A stretch of DNA of 64,000 nucleotides from Chiridota heheva (lineage: Eukaryota; Echinodermata; Holothuroidea; Apodida; Chiridotidae). Below are positions 1 to 10,989 of the stretch, piece after piece. The number at the start of each line of letters is the position of its first letter. Position 1 is the first letter of the stretch. Under the pieces are notes generated by a model. The model saw only the letters and a list, made by a program, of their open reading frames with translations. It made no database searches and was not told the origin of the DNA. The stretch is taken from assembly GCA_020152595.1 (NCBI GenBank), contig JAIGNY010002988.1, forward strand, positions 67,001 to 131,000. Direction: 5' to 3'. A program made the translations under genes and the position numbers.

Positions 1-232
1 TTCAGCATGGTCCTCAAACCCGACTTAATTTATGCAAAACTTGTCTGAAAAATAAAAAATAAATAACAAAAGAGAAGAATATTCTAAGAAGTCCAGCCTC
101 TTTGACATAGTCAGCAGATCAGTTCGTCTAAAGACACAAATGTTAACATACATATTTTACAGCAACGTGTACAATTATTTCTATAATTCATTTTGAAATA
201 GCACCACCATTTTATCCCCAACTGTTCTTCTT
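1..232. other. 3' flank / probable 3' UTR of minus-strand gene
   Basis: Lies just downstream of the stop codon of the minus-strand gene. It is AT-rich and non-coding. I see no clear minus-strand AATAAA (TTTATT on the plus strand), so the polyadenylation site probably lies beyond the left edge. Confidence 0.5.
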
Positions 233-945
233 TCAAGGAAAATAATTATTTAATTGTCGGTTTCCAGGTAGTGTCCTATCATTATAGTACATTGTTATAT
301 CACTAGGCTGCCTCTCAACTCTGGGAAGGGTATTTCTATTATTGTCCAACTCTTGCGATCGACTCCCAGCTGGGTACCTAGAATTCCAGGAGACTGTCGT
401 ACTCTCGCTTGGCACCCTTTCAATCCTTTGTATCGTATTCCGATTTGAGTCTATTTCTACCCGATGAATAATACTTCCACTATCCGTGGACCCCAATCGA
501 TTTCGATGTAAGTCAGGCCCATACATGTCTGAAATTGTTCGTTCTGCACCAAACTGGTTAACACCATACCTATTTGAATTTCCATATCTGTCTACATCTA
601 TCCTATCAGACCCTATTCGATTTGAATTGGCATTTTCCGACCCCCCAAAACGCTCCGGTCTCATTCGTTCTGAGCCCCCAAAACGTTCTGATCCATAACG
701 CTGTGGGATAGGATGATTTACATCACCATTGTCCGGTACCGTTCTCGTGGATCCCGCCCTTGAACGGCTAGTATTTGCACCAAATTCCGTTTCCAAATTC
801 CTTTCATTGTTTACACTATTATCGAATGTTCGATTTGCGAGGATGAGTGGGGATGGGGGCCGCCTCCATAATTCATCAATGTCAATTCTGTTTTCTTCTT
901 GGACCTGAAGTAACATGCCATTCCCCTGTGCAGTTGGTTTGGTGA
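233..945 (-). CDS. Last coding exon: cytoplasmic tail of an unrecognised type I membrane protein
   Basis: The exon begins after a good acceptor (minus strand ...cttttgcag, AG at 947-946) with two bases of a split codon. Joined to the G that ends the 3204-3329 exon, this makes GTC (Val). The frame then stays open for 236 residues to a stop at 233-235. The tail is hydrophilic, rich in Arg, Asn, Ser and Glu, and has no membrane segment. It carries a short repeat (RYGSERFGGSER followed by RPERFGGSE) and, near the C-terminus, a tandem duplication of about 35 residues (NRNTIQRIERVPSEST and NRNTLPRVERQPSDIT). A Pro-rich WRRPPSPL segment lies near its start and MYYND near its end. The real start is upstream; the internal Met at 916-914 is not the initiator. 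I do not recognise the family. Its role as an adaptor-binding tail is only a guess from position. Confidence 0.85.
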
Positions 946-3203
946 CTGCAAAAGATTATAGTAAAAAAAATAGCTATATTAATATTCAAGTCTTTTACAT
1001 ATGCTGAGCCATTTTTGTACAGTCTAGTAGAGCCAGAATCTGCTAAATTGCTCTTAGACTAAATTATATTCAAAATCATGCAAGAAGCAAAAATCATCAA
1101 AATCTGTGAAAAATTGACCATTTTTACAGTTTTTAGATTTAAGCATCAGTGCATATTTGTATGCTAATTTGTGAAGTATGACACAAATATGACCTTTTAA
1201 TTATTATGTAAATCCTTTTTCTTATCATAGCAAGGGTGCAGCAAAGTCCCACCAACAGTCTCTTTATCATATATATGCCTTCACAAAATCTTGAAAGACA
1301 AGATTTTTTAATTATTTTCCAAAATTTAAAGAATCACTTAAAGATATTTTCACTGAGCATAGCCCTACTGAAAGGTGGCCGTGATTAACCACTAAATTAT
1401 TCCTTTTCTTTCTCCTACAGTAGCACTGGACTTATTATTTGCACCATTGAAGTCTTAATGATAATAAAAGCGTGTACCAGCAAGGATTTTTTGGGGGGAT
1501 TGTTTTCTGCATAGTGATGTCGGTAATGTTCACTGGGGTTCAGGGTTCACCTGAGGTGGGGGTCTGAAGTCAACAGGTTATAAATGGCCTGGTCCAACAA
1601 CAATATTGTTGAATGATAAAATAGTCACAATAAAAACAAATATAGTTTTTTTTATTAAGGTGATTTTAACCAAATTCTTGATTTACTGTCGAGATAAAAT
1701 TTCTTTTTACCTACCAAAATTTACATCTCTCAAATTGATGCACTTGTCAATTGTGCGACTCACCCCTACACCACAGACAAGGTGAGTCATTGCACCAAGG
1801 TGGGTGACTAAAGCATTGTACATTGACACAACCCTCTGTCACTTAGGTGACTGACATTTCTTTGGAAATGACTTACCCCAAATCACTCACCTTTGTACAG
1901 AGTGAAGAGGTCTGAAGTAAATTTAGTCACCCCAGAGATACTCTGGTGACTGACAATTTGGTACAATGATGCACATGTTAGTCCCTGTTTCATATGTCAA
2001 TGACTCACATTTGATTGACATTGCCAAGGGTAGTAGGGGTGAGTCATACAACTGACAAGTGCATTATTCCTTCGTAAAATAGCAGCCCCTCAAAAATGTT
2101 TATTCAGCTTTTTGCAGGGCCTTGTTTAATTTGGGGGAGGGGGGAATTTACAAAAAAAAAGGAGGGGGGATTTAGAGTATTAAAATCATCAGACATCTTA
2201 GTTTTCTCTTGACCGTGATGTTATTACTGATTGTTCAGCAGTTTAAATTTATTCTTCAATCTGTAAAGTAACTTGTCATGGATAATGTAATGGAAAAACA
2301 GGTTCATGTACATATCTCAGTTGTCTTTCTATTGTACTATAGAACTGTCTCTTCATCAATCATGTGTTGAGGTATTTGAAGCTTTGTATTTTGCTGGTCA
2401 TCAATTAGTAATTTCAGAAAAAATGTAGAAAATTAGAAGTGAGACATATTTAACAGGATTGGGATCGATCAACACTGCAGAGCAGAGCAGTAAATTTAAA
2501 ACGTAAAACACAATCAACTACCACTACTACACTTAATAATTACGTGACATGTGTAGAAGTTACTATAAATCACATCAAACCAAGTCCTGTATATATCTAC
2601 ATAGGGTCTATTGTACATAACATTCCTAACTAGCAGACGACATGATTGCATTACTATTACATTGTATATTTCATCATGTTTATTACACATGCACAATTTG
2701 TTTTGACCAACACAACAATGTAACCATCGAATGAGAGGCCTGTACTGGGTCTGTTTTTGTTCCTTTTGCCAACTTTCATCAGAATTTGCCAGTATGGGGG
2801 TGCAGAAAAACGATGTTTATTTTATTTTATTTTAAAACTTTTTATAACATTTTTGCACAATTTAAATTTAATTTATGCCAAAACGATCATGGTCTAACTT
2901 GTACCATTACTACTGCTGCAACATATGAAGTAGTTCCGCAAAAATTCTTTGTTCTGTATGTTAAGTTATGTCGTTATTTTATTCTCTTGTGGGATTTTTC
3001 CCCCCTAATAATTAATTTTTTGGAAGGGATTTGAAATCATTTTTGCAGGAATCCTGCAATCCTGCATCTTAATGTAAACACTGGGACGGGGCTCTTTTTT
3101 TGACCCATCGTTAATAAAAATCAATTAGTTTTGTGCTACCCTAACTTTTGGCAAATAATCATTTTGTTCAGCAAAGTGTTCCCTACTAAGACTTTAAAAG
3201 TAC
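946..3203 (-). other. Intron of the minus-strand membrane protein gene
   Basis: Bounded by donor GT at 3203-3202 (GAGAAAG|gtactt) and acceptor AG at 947-946. Holds one Harbinger-like MITE (1739-2063). The rest is AT-rich, with short open stretches on both strands that show no coding character. Confidence 0.8.
1739..2063 (+). mobile_element. Harbinger-like MITE, copy B1
   Basis: About 325 bp with terminal inverted repeats of about 30 bp (TGCACTTGTCAATTGTGCGA at the left, its inverse at the right). The interior is made of inverted GGTGACTGACA and TGAGTCA motifs. No coding sequence. The same element recurs at 45432, 54880, 55634 and 59176. Better copies show a 3-bp TTA target duplication, as in PIF/Harbinger elements; here the left flank is TGA and the right TTA. 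Confidence 0.8.
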
Positions 3204-3329
3204 CTTTCTCAAGCTTCTTTCTGAGGCGCCAGTTATCATAGTAACATTTCACAATTGCTACCAGCAGAAGAAGAATGACACCAATGGAGCCTCCCAGTAA
3301 GAGTGCCAGCAATGTTGAGTCGGAATTTT
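3204..3329 (-). CDS. Transmembrane exon of the minus-strand gene
   Basis: A 126-nt exon between acceptor ...cccttacag (AG at 3331-3330) and donor AAAG|gtactt. It starts with two bases of a split codon and ends with one, so it is a symmetric phase 1-1 exon. It encodes a short Ser/Asp segment (NSDSTLLA), one strong transmembrane helix (ALLLGGSIGVILLLLVAIV), then a positively charged stop-transfer segment (KCYYDNWRLRKKLEK). The charge pattern puts the following exon in the cytoplasm. It joins in frame on both sides (GAA across the upstream junction, GTC across the downstream one). Confidence 0.9.
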
Positions 3330-3477
3330 CTGTAAGGGAAAAGAAGTCACATGACAATCAAGTTGAAATAGCTATTTTCTGTTAAAATCCAACAAATTAG
3401 CAATAAAATTCATTTTTTTAACTGGGATAGTTGGCATTGATGCCAACCTCTAAAAGTTCTCACTGTTTGATGTTTAA

Positions 3478-5108
3478 ATGATTAGTTCAGGGGTCAAGCA
3501 AGTCTATCTTACATGAAAGATGACTTTAAAAAGAACAAAATGGTGAAGAAAGCATTCAAAAATCTGATTCCGTCAAGAATATTCAAGTTTAAAGAGCTGA
3601 TGGCTGATCTGTGTAAAATGGGTAAATAAGTCATTAAAAGGTTGGTTCTGATATCCTCACATTCTTTACAATTGTTAATGTATTTTAAAGAAAGTTTATT
3701 TTACTTTTTTACTATTTGAATTATTTTCAAATTATAATTACCCTTACAAGATTCACTTTAAATACTTTATTATATATCCAATGTTTTAAGCCACAAAATC
3801 GCAAGAAGAATTATGATAGAATACATAAAGATTTTGAGGAATCTGAGGCTTTGATGTCACAACTAGTCTGATTTCAGTCGTTTCTACACATAGGATACCA
3901 AACTTTAAACTTGAATATCTCCTTAATGGAATAAGATTTTTGAATGCTTTCTTCCCCATTTTTTATTGTTGTTGTGAGTCCTCTTTTATATAAGATGGAC
4001 TTGTAATTAGGGATGTACCGGATATCCGGTCCGGCGGATTATCGGCGGATCGGGAAAAAATCCGGTTCGGCCGGATTTTTTTCCAAACCGGCCGAACCGA
4101 TTTTTGGCAATTTTAACAATTGAAGATTTACATTATGAGACTGTGGTACATTACAACTATATGAAATATAAAACAAACATGAATATCTGGATTTTTCTTG
4201 GTATAGATAATGTATTTTCTTCTTGAAAACACTGAACAAATTGGCTTATGTTACGCGTATGATCATTTAAAACGGAATAAAGACATGTAGCTGTTTGAAA
4301 TCAATAGAAATTTTGAAACAGATTGGGCTGTAACAGATAATAAATAAAACCACACCAGTTGTTAACAATTTTACACTTAGAGACATTAATGAAATTTGTA
4401 GATAAAAGTACATGTACATGTAGGTTGACTGAATTTGTTTTCCACAATTTTTCATTGCTTAGATTCTCCTGCTCTTGAAAAAGAGAAAATGTTTTTCCCG
4501 CACTTATCTAAGTGAACTGTTTTACAAGTAATTCAGGGTTCCAAGGTGTTTTAATGAAATAACACAAAAATAATTCAGAGAATAATTACTTTCCAAATGT
4601 AAAACATGAAAGAATTTGTATCCATTTCTATTACCTTGTTACTGTCCTTAATTATTTTAGTTTAATTTTTATACAATTTGCACATACATGCACTTCAAAT
4701 ACATGTTAAGGTTAGATAAATGACCCTTTCCTCCCTCCATAGTGTCATTTGACTTCCTCAGTAAGAACACATGTATGACAGTCTCAAGTTTTATAATATT
4801 AAAGATGTTACGATTAATCCAGAACTTTCACTAATTTTGATTTGATTTCATCACAATATGCCCAATAATTATTATTTTCTAAAAAATTTGGGTTGCTAGC
4901 CATTAGTAGCCAACTTGACAATCCCCTGCCCCCATGCACCCCTTTCCTTTGTTTCTTAAGATTATGAGAATTGTTGTAAGCAATGAAAAATCCGGTTCGG
5001 CCGGATTTTATCCGGCCGATTTCAACCTGATCCGGCAAAACGGTTTCGGCGGATCCAAAAATTTGGATCCGTACATCCCTACTTGTAATTGACCACTGAA
5101 CTAATCCT
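3478..5108 (+). mobile_element. TTAA-flanked MITE, family A copy 1, split by a hAT MITE
   Basis: TTAA target sites lie at 3474-3477 and 5109-5112. Left end ATGATTAGTTCAGGGGTCAA, right end inverted (TGAACTAATCCT). Without the nested insert and its duplicated target the element is about 549 bp, close to the other full copies. The inverted ends extend for more than 100 bp and include the GTGAAGAAAGCATTCAAAAA block. There is no coding capacity. TTAA target choice is typical of piggyBac-type transposases, but none is encoded here. Confidence 0.85.
4008..5081 (+). mobile_element. hAT-type MITE nested in family A copy 1
   Basis: 1074 bp, flanked by a perfect 8-bp duplication CTTGTAAT (4000-4007 and 5082-5089). 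The ends are inverted: TAGGGATGTACCGGAT at the left and ATCCGTACATCCCTA at the right. Both subterminal regions carry clusters of GGCCGG/CCGG palindromes (CCGGTTCGGCCGG at both ends), a likely transposase-binding pattern. The centre is AT-rich with no transposase. The intact duplication and the nesting make it younger than the surrounding element. Confidence 0.92.
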
Positions 5109-6114
5109 TTAACCATAAGTGGGCATAAATGGTGTACATTGATGCCAACCATTTGAAAGTTCTCACTGTTTAATTAATGTTAATTGAAAATTGGTTGTGT
5201 GTTACTTAAGGTATATGGATACGTAGAGGCAACACTGGCTCAACAATGTTTTTTTTCTCGGGGGTGGGTTAGGGGGCTGACGTTATGTTTGGAAAAGGGA
5301 AGGGTGCAGACATCCATTTAAAATCTTTAGCTCGGAGGAGGTAGCAGGCTATCAATCTGTAATGTTTAAACTTTTTATATGCAGAGCTTGATCCCCCTTC
5401 CTTAAAAAAAAGAGCTACATTGGCTACATTGCTTTAATCCATTAAAATCCACGAGTAAAAAAATGTCAAACTTGATTACAAATTTTGCCATTTTACAGCA
5501 TTGAAAATCTCATGCATCCACTAAATACAAATGTTCATGAAAATCTGTTATAAATCCTATGTTTTTAACTAATGTCAATCATAATTCTTTAAAGTGACAC
5601 CGCAATTTGTAACCAAACTTTTGACTCTTTACCATACCCCCAATCAAAATTCTATTTTCAGGAGAAATGAAATTGAGGAAAGAATTTGAGCTGCCCGCCC
5701 TTACAAATGTAGCACAAATTAAACATTGATCTACTTGGCTTTTGATCAGCCATGACTCAAAAGCTTAAAACTGTTATTTTTAACATAAAAAAAATGATTG
5801 TGCTTTGATTTGAATGCTTTTTAAGACTACATAGAAATTTTTGTGTCCATAGGCCTTTAAGCTGTACTTAAAAAGTTGTTTCGAAACTCATTGCATTATT
5901 CTATTAGTAGCTGGATTGATTCTCATATTCTGACAATTTTTTTAGAGGTGATATTAATATAATGTGTGATAAATTTGGTAAAAGATCAGAAATTATTGTT
6001 TGTTGACCAACAATTGTGGAAAAATCAGGATTCACCAAAATCCACAAAAAACCTCACCCACCCCACCCCCATACACACACACACATCCTGTTTGGATGCT
6101 GGCTATGCCATTTC

Positions 6115-6228
6115 CAGTGGCGTAGCTAGACTTTTTTCCAGGGGAGAAAAACCATAAAAACAAAATCCAAATTGATTCAACATACTAAATTTTTAAGTGC
6201 AATTTACAACTTCTGCACCACGCTACTG
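6115..6228 (+). mobile_element. hAT-like MITE remnant (CAGTGGCGTAGC ends)
   Basis: CAGTGGCGTAGCTAG at the left and an imperfect inverse (ACCACGCTACTG) at the right, 114 bp in all. Similar ends occur at 39039 and 39400. No clear target duplication. Confidence 0.4.
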
Positions 6229-6279
6229 TCACTCTCCCTTCCCTGAAACAAAATAGGCTCCTGTGTCTATGAAACTTAC

Positions 6280-6411
6280 CCATCGCAAATGTCACAAGAG
6301 TGATAATGCTCATGACCCACCCTTTAGCAGGGTCAGGCAGCACGGTAGAAGTGTTCATCATTTCAGTTGTAAAGAAATCCTCGTAGTAGGAAATCTCATC
6401 TGGCTGTGGAT
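6280..6411 (-). CDS. Acidic juxtamembrane exon of the minus-strand gene
   Basis: A 132-nt phase 1-1 exon with acceptor ...ttttactgatag and donor GCGATGG|gtaagt. It is open in only one joined frame and gives an acidic, aromatic and Thr-rich segment (PQPDEISYYEDFFTTEMM), then NTSTVLPDP with one N-glycosylation sequon (NTS), then a short hydrophobic stretch (GWVMSIITLVTFAM) that runs into the transmembrane exon. The split codons resolve to GAT (Asp) upstream and GAA (Glu) downstream. It probably forms an extracellular stalk. No known domain seen. Confidence 0.82.
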
Positions 6412-6639
6412 CTATCAGTAAAACAAAATGAAAAACTTCCTGAAAAGTTATGAAAATTAACGTTTTGTAGATTATGGAAAAGGCCTACTCATCATAATCC
6501 CAAATTAGAGGCGGGAATAAAAGAAACATCCTTTAAAAGTCAGAGACAGAAAGAATTTAGCCGAACTAAATTTCTTCAGCACTTTGACCAATCAGCTGCT
6601 TGGGGGAATTTTCCCTTTTTCACACAACCAATCAGCTCC

Positions 6640-7013
6640 AGTTGCTGCAGGAAATACTCTACTACTGTATACAAGGAACACATTACCTTGCTGCAGGAAA
6701 TACTATACAATTTAATGAGCGCATATACATGTATTACCTTGCTGCAGGAAATACTCTACTATACAATGAGCGCATGTATTACCTTGCTCCTGGAAATACT
6801 CTACTATACAATGAACGCATGTATTACCTTGCTGCAGGAAATACTCTACTATACAATGTGCGCATGTATTACCTTGCTGCAGCTAGGAAATACTTTACTT
6901 TTTAATGAGTGCATGTAGTACCTTGCTGCAGGAAATACTCAACTATACAATGAGTGCATGTATTATCCTGCTGCAGGAAATACTCTAATATACAATGAGC
7001 GCATTTATTACCA
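6640..7013 (+). repeat. 45-bp minisatellite, about 8 copies
   Basis: Unit close to TACCTTGCTGCAGGAAATAC followed by TCTACTATACAATGAGCGCA and TGTAT, with a PstI-like CTGCAG in most units. The period is divisible by three, so two frames read through as apparent 15-residue peptide repeats. This is an intronic array, not a gene. Confidence 0.9.
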
Positions 7014-7997
7014 TTGTGTATAACGCATGCATGATTACAGCATTTAGGAGCATTTTATCATCAATTGGTCCCATACCATGCATAATTGTGCAAACAGTCC
7101 ATTATTTGACTACGATTCCCCCCGTAAACAATTAGTCCATTATGGACGCCTAAATTTCGTCCATGTGACATTATTTAAAAGTTTTCTGGAAATTGTTGAT
7201 TTAGATTTGGAAAGGCCAATGGCAAATTCATTGGCTTTGCTGAAAATCAATTTTTATCTACAAAATGCATTAAGGAAATTCAAGATAAACTTTTTCACTA
7301 GCTTTTATAACTCTTTTTGAGCTCTTTAAAGAGGGAGGCTTGTCACAGTTCATACATCATAGGTCAATGCAAAGAGGCGGCAGAACCAGAAGACACAGGG
7401 GGCACATGCCCCCTCCCGTCAAAAGTTTTTGCAGCTGAGAGGAAAATTACCCTTTAACAGTGGAAGAAGTGCCCTTTTCAGAGATTGAAGACAAGTGCCC
7501 TTTTTTTATAGAACGAAACAGAAGTAGAGATTAAAATTGCAAAATTTGACACGCTTTATTTTTAACTTCTCATAAAGAGATAGTTGGCATTCAAACAGCC
7601 CTCATTGGACTTTTTTTTTTCCTACTGACTAAGCATTCACATCTGCCTACCTTTATTTTCCCCACACAAAATTTGTAAAAGCTCCTTAAAATACTTAAAA
7701 TAGGACCCTCCTAGAATGTGCAAGTCACTCCAATTTTCATTAGTGGGGACTCTTTGAATTAGGACCCAGGTAAAACTTTCAATGTGGGCCCAGGCCCTTG
7801 CCCTCCCACCTTCTTTGTAACTTCTTTGTAAAGTTCAGAAGTTACCATGTTACATATATGAAACTTGAGTATTTTTTTTAAATAATAAAGACAGGTCCCC
7901 GGCCTTATTATAACTGATATTTTAAATTGACAGGTTGAAGAAAGTAACACAAACACTTGTACAAGTTACCCAAATTTCAGTACTGGAGCACCTTTAA

Positions 7998-8465
7998 TGA
8001 ATTAGTTCAGCGATCAACCAAATCTATCTCATATAAAAGAGGACTTCAAAAGAAACAAAACGGTGAAGAAAGCATTCAAAAATCTTATTCCGTTAAGGAG
8101 ATAAAATCTTATTCCGTTAAGGAGATATCTAAGTTTAAAGTTTGGTATCATTTGTGTAGAAATGACTGAAATCAGACTAATTGTGATGTCACAGCCTCAG
8201 ATTCAATAAAGTCTTTATGTATTCTATCATATTTTGTGCTGCAAAATTGTGGCTTAAGTGGGATATGGCAAAGAAAAATAGTGGTAAAACTGAATCTACG
8301 AATGGTATTTATAATATATCACATAAAGAAAGTTTGAGGGAAAATGACTTAAACAGTGAACAAATTCAATAAACTTTCTTTGAAATATATAACTTTTTTT
8401 TTTTTTTTTTTTTTGATGTCCTCTTTTATAAAAAATAAAACTTGCTTGACCACTGAATTAATCCC
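7998..8465 (+). mobile_element. TTAA-flanked MITE, family A copy 2
   Basis: Left TTAA at 7994-7997, then TGAATTAGTTCAG. The right end is inverted (GACCACTGAATTAATCC) with a decayed target site. Contains a local duplication of the block TTATTCCGTTAAGGAGATA (8083-8127) and a ~20-nt poly-T run near 8394. Its interior runs opposite to copy 1. Confidence 0.7.
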
Positions 8466-8515
8466 TGAAATTAGGGTCTGGAGAACACCAATGATTCGCT
8501 GAGGACTGAGTGTGA

Positions 8516-8757
8516 ATTTGGGCTATCTTGTCTAAATTTGGGCTATCTTGTCTAAATTTGGGCTATCTTGTCTAAATTTGGGCTATCTTGTCTAAATTTG
8601 GGCTATCTTGTCTAAATTTGGGCTATCTTGTCTAAATTTGGGCTATCTTGTCTGAATTGGGGCTATCTTGTCTAAATTTGGGCTATCTTGTCTAAATTTG
8701 GGCTATCTTGTCTAAAATTGGGCTATCTTGTCTAAAATTGGGCCATCTTGTCTAACA
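8516..8757 (+). repeat. 20-bp minisatellite, 12 copies
   Basis: Near-identical units GGCTATCTTGTCTAAATTTG, with the last few diverging (TCTAAAATTG, GGCCATC). It is very homogeneous in the middle, implying recent expansion. Confidence 0.95.
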
Positions 8758-9547
8758 AATTCTGATATATTTGACTTAATTTTATGCAGCTGAGAAAATG
8801 ATGAAAATACTCCTGAACCATTCCTTACTAGTTCTAAGGACCTCTTTATTTACCTTTAACATTGTTTGCGATTTTCAATCTTCCAAATCATGATCAATAC
8901 AATGAACTAATTATGATCTAAATATTTTCGAGACTTTAATCTCTTAATTTCCCAATTTTTTAGAGCTTGGTGTCAAATTTTCCCAAATTTTGGTCCTAAA
9001 TATCTTGATCTAAAAATGACAAATTTGTGTGGCTGCAAATCAGGAAACAAAGGGTCACCAGTAAGTCTTGAACCAATAAAAGATTATAAATTTTGGTGTC
9101 AGGGGGAGATGATAGAGGGGGTGACGTAATTTCCTCTAAAGCTATTTTTTTCCTCTAAAGCCATATTTCCTCTATATCATGCTGTCGTGTATGCTTTGAA
9201 AATAGTTTAGTTAGAAAGTGCCCCTCAAATCCAGTGCCCCCCCAAGATTAAAACATCTTCTGCCGCCTCTGGGTCTCTGTAAACTTGGGGGATGAAAATT
9301 TGCACGTCACTACCATGCAGTTCTGCATGGAACACACAAGATCCCTGTCTGTTTGTACATGTGCATGCATAGTGTTGTGTGTGTGTGAAGATTCAATCGT
9401 AGTGCAGAACGCTATAACGATTAATGGTAAACTTGTTTTTTACACGTATTTGTTAGAGAGAAGAAAGTTAAATAATACTACAACAGCAGTCACCAGACGA
9501 AAATTATTGAGCAAAAAAAAAAAGAAGCAAAATTTAAGAAAAATAGT

Positions 9548-9622
9548 TCTGGTAGATTCGAACCTACAACTGTTGCTTCAAAAATTTCTGAAGTCCATCA
9601 CCTTAACCCACTGGACTACACA
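9548..9622 (-). pseudogene. tRNA-like sequence (SINE head or tRNA pseudogene)
   Basis: On the minus strand an A-box-like TAGTCCAGTGGGTTAAGG is followed about 40 nt later by a consensus B box, GGTTCGAATC, inside a paired T-arm (GTAGG/CTACC). A run of five T follows within about 12 nt, as in a Pol III terminator. The A box resembles Ser/Leu-type tRNAs. The acceptor stem pairs poorly and the anticodon arm is irregular, so a working tRNA is unlikely. A tRNA-derived SINE head is the best reading. No second copy seen in the window. Confidence 0.6.
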
Positions 9623-10659
9623 TTATCCATGCTTAAGGTTTTATCTAAAATATACCGTGAAATAAGAACGAATCATGCAGCAATTGGTTGAAATTTCAAC
9701 CAATCAAACAATTTGAATTAAGCTTCAAACATTGTGTTCATATGAAAATGTTGTCTCTTTATTTATCTGTCGCCTTAAATACCAAGCTCTCCCTATTTCT
9801 AATCAGGGATTTTGTCACGACATGTGACAATTTGGGTGTCGCAATAGGATTTTGAGTTGTTTTCCAATTACTAAAATTACAACAAGTTTGATCAATTCCA
9901 TAACTTTAATCACCCATAACTGAAAACTATGTATAAACAAATTCAAAATTTAGAGGTCGATTGGTTTACACCAAAATATATTACCAGGCTTTTAAACATA
10001 AAATGTCTCTAGCAGCTACAGTCCATAAACTTGTAAATTCATAGCTCCATGGCTTGAACGTGAAAGTCAATTAGAGTAATGAATGGTTGAAAGTTTATCT
10101 TGAGCATTTACATATTTTGCACAATACAAATATAGCAGTTTCTAACGAAGGATTCATGAAATATTACCTGTGAGAATTAATCAAGCCATAAATTACCATC
10201 ATGCAAAATTACTATTAATCAACAAACCTTTTCTTCTTCTCCATAAAATGTTCTTGTTCTCATTAAGATCCTACCATTCAATGTAGTTTTATATTCTGCC
10301 GGATGATATATATCCTTACTATTAATCATAAAAATGTATATTTTTTTTGGAATACTTTTTATGGGCTCATTTTCTGAAAATATCACGTCACTAGTTTAGT
10401 TAGTCGTATATTTTTCAGTCAGTTATTAGTAATAAAAAAATGTAACAATAAAACAAAATTGTGCAAAGTTAAGAAATAATAATTTCCTTGATGCTTGAGG
10501 CCTACATAAATTCAGTTTCAAAGTCTTTTAAAATTATTTATCCATTTTTATTTTCTATAAGTTATTATTCTACTGAAGTTAAGGAGCAGTACGATTCCAT
10601 ATTCCTTATATGCTCTCTTCAAAATCTACAATAAGTGCTGTATATAAAACAATTCAAGA

Positions 10660-10683
10660 TATATATATATATATATATATATA
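10660..10683. repeat. Short TA microsatellite
   Basis: An uninterrupted run of TA dinucleotides of about 24 bp. Confidence 0.9.
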
Positions 10684-10734
10684 ACTTATCAACATTAGGG
10701 CCTATGTGAAAAATTAAGTATTCATTTCTTTAGA

Positions 10735-10800
10735 GAATTAGTTTATGGGTCAAGCAAGTTTATCTTATATAAAAGAGGACTTTAAAAAGAAATACAATTT
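10735..10800 (+). mobile_element. Family A MITE, left-end fragment (copy 3)
   Basis: Only the first ~65 bp are present (GAATTAGTTTATGGGTCAAG ... AAAGAGGACTTTAAAAAGAA). No right end follows. Confidence 0.65.
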
Positions 10801-10989
10801 TGTTTCAACTTTAAGCAAAATGTTTTGGACTTTTTAGCAAAGTTTCTAAACTCTTGACATTCTGGGGAGTCATTGGAGTCCCTAGTCCTGGGTTGAACAA
10901 TCTACCGCCCCGCCCCTCCCCCTCCCTTCCCACCCATACACCTATGCCAAATTTGACATGATACATTTTACTATACTAAAATTACCTAC

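Larger units (their letters stand above)
3330..6279 (-). other. Intron of the minus-strand gene
   Basis: Donor ATGG|gtaagt at 6279-6274, acceptor at 3331-3330. Holds a TTAA-flanked MITE (3478-5108) with a hAT MITE inside it, and a hAT-like fragment (6115-6228). A ~40-bp direct repeat (CATTGATGCCAACC...AGTTCTCACTGTTT) lies on both sides of the MITE, at about 3437-3473 and 5138-5171. Otherwise AT-rich non-coding DNA. Confidence 0.8.
7373..9270 (+). mobile_element. Possible degraded DNA transposon or composite, AGAGGCGGCAGAA ends
   Basis: AGAGGCGGCAGAA at 7373 is matched by inverted TTCTGCCGCCTCT ending at 9270. Just inside both ends are short runs reading as 'gggggcac...tgcccc' and 'gtgcccc...'. 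The interval contains family A copy 2 and the 20-bp array. No target duplication or transposase seen, so it may be an old element filled by later insertions. Confidence 0.4.
6412..10989 (-). other. Intron of the minus-strand gene
   Basis: Donor ACAAATG|gtaggt at 10989, acceptor AG at 6413-6412. Holds a 45-bp tandem array, a ~1.9-kb pair of inverted ends, a family A MITE, a 20-bp array, a tRNA-like relic and a partial family A copy. The segment 9623-10660 is AT-rich with nothing recognisable. Confidence 0.8.

Noticed and set aside
6600-6918. 101-codon open frame with AAGNTLLYNERMYYL repeats
   Set aside because: 45-bp intronic minisatellite, open in two overlapping frames.
9548-9622. Functional tRNA gene
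   Set aside because: The 7-bp acceptor stem does not pair and the anticodon stem-loop is irregular.
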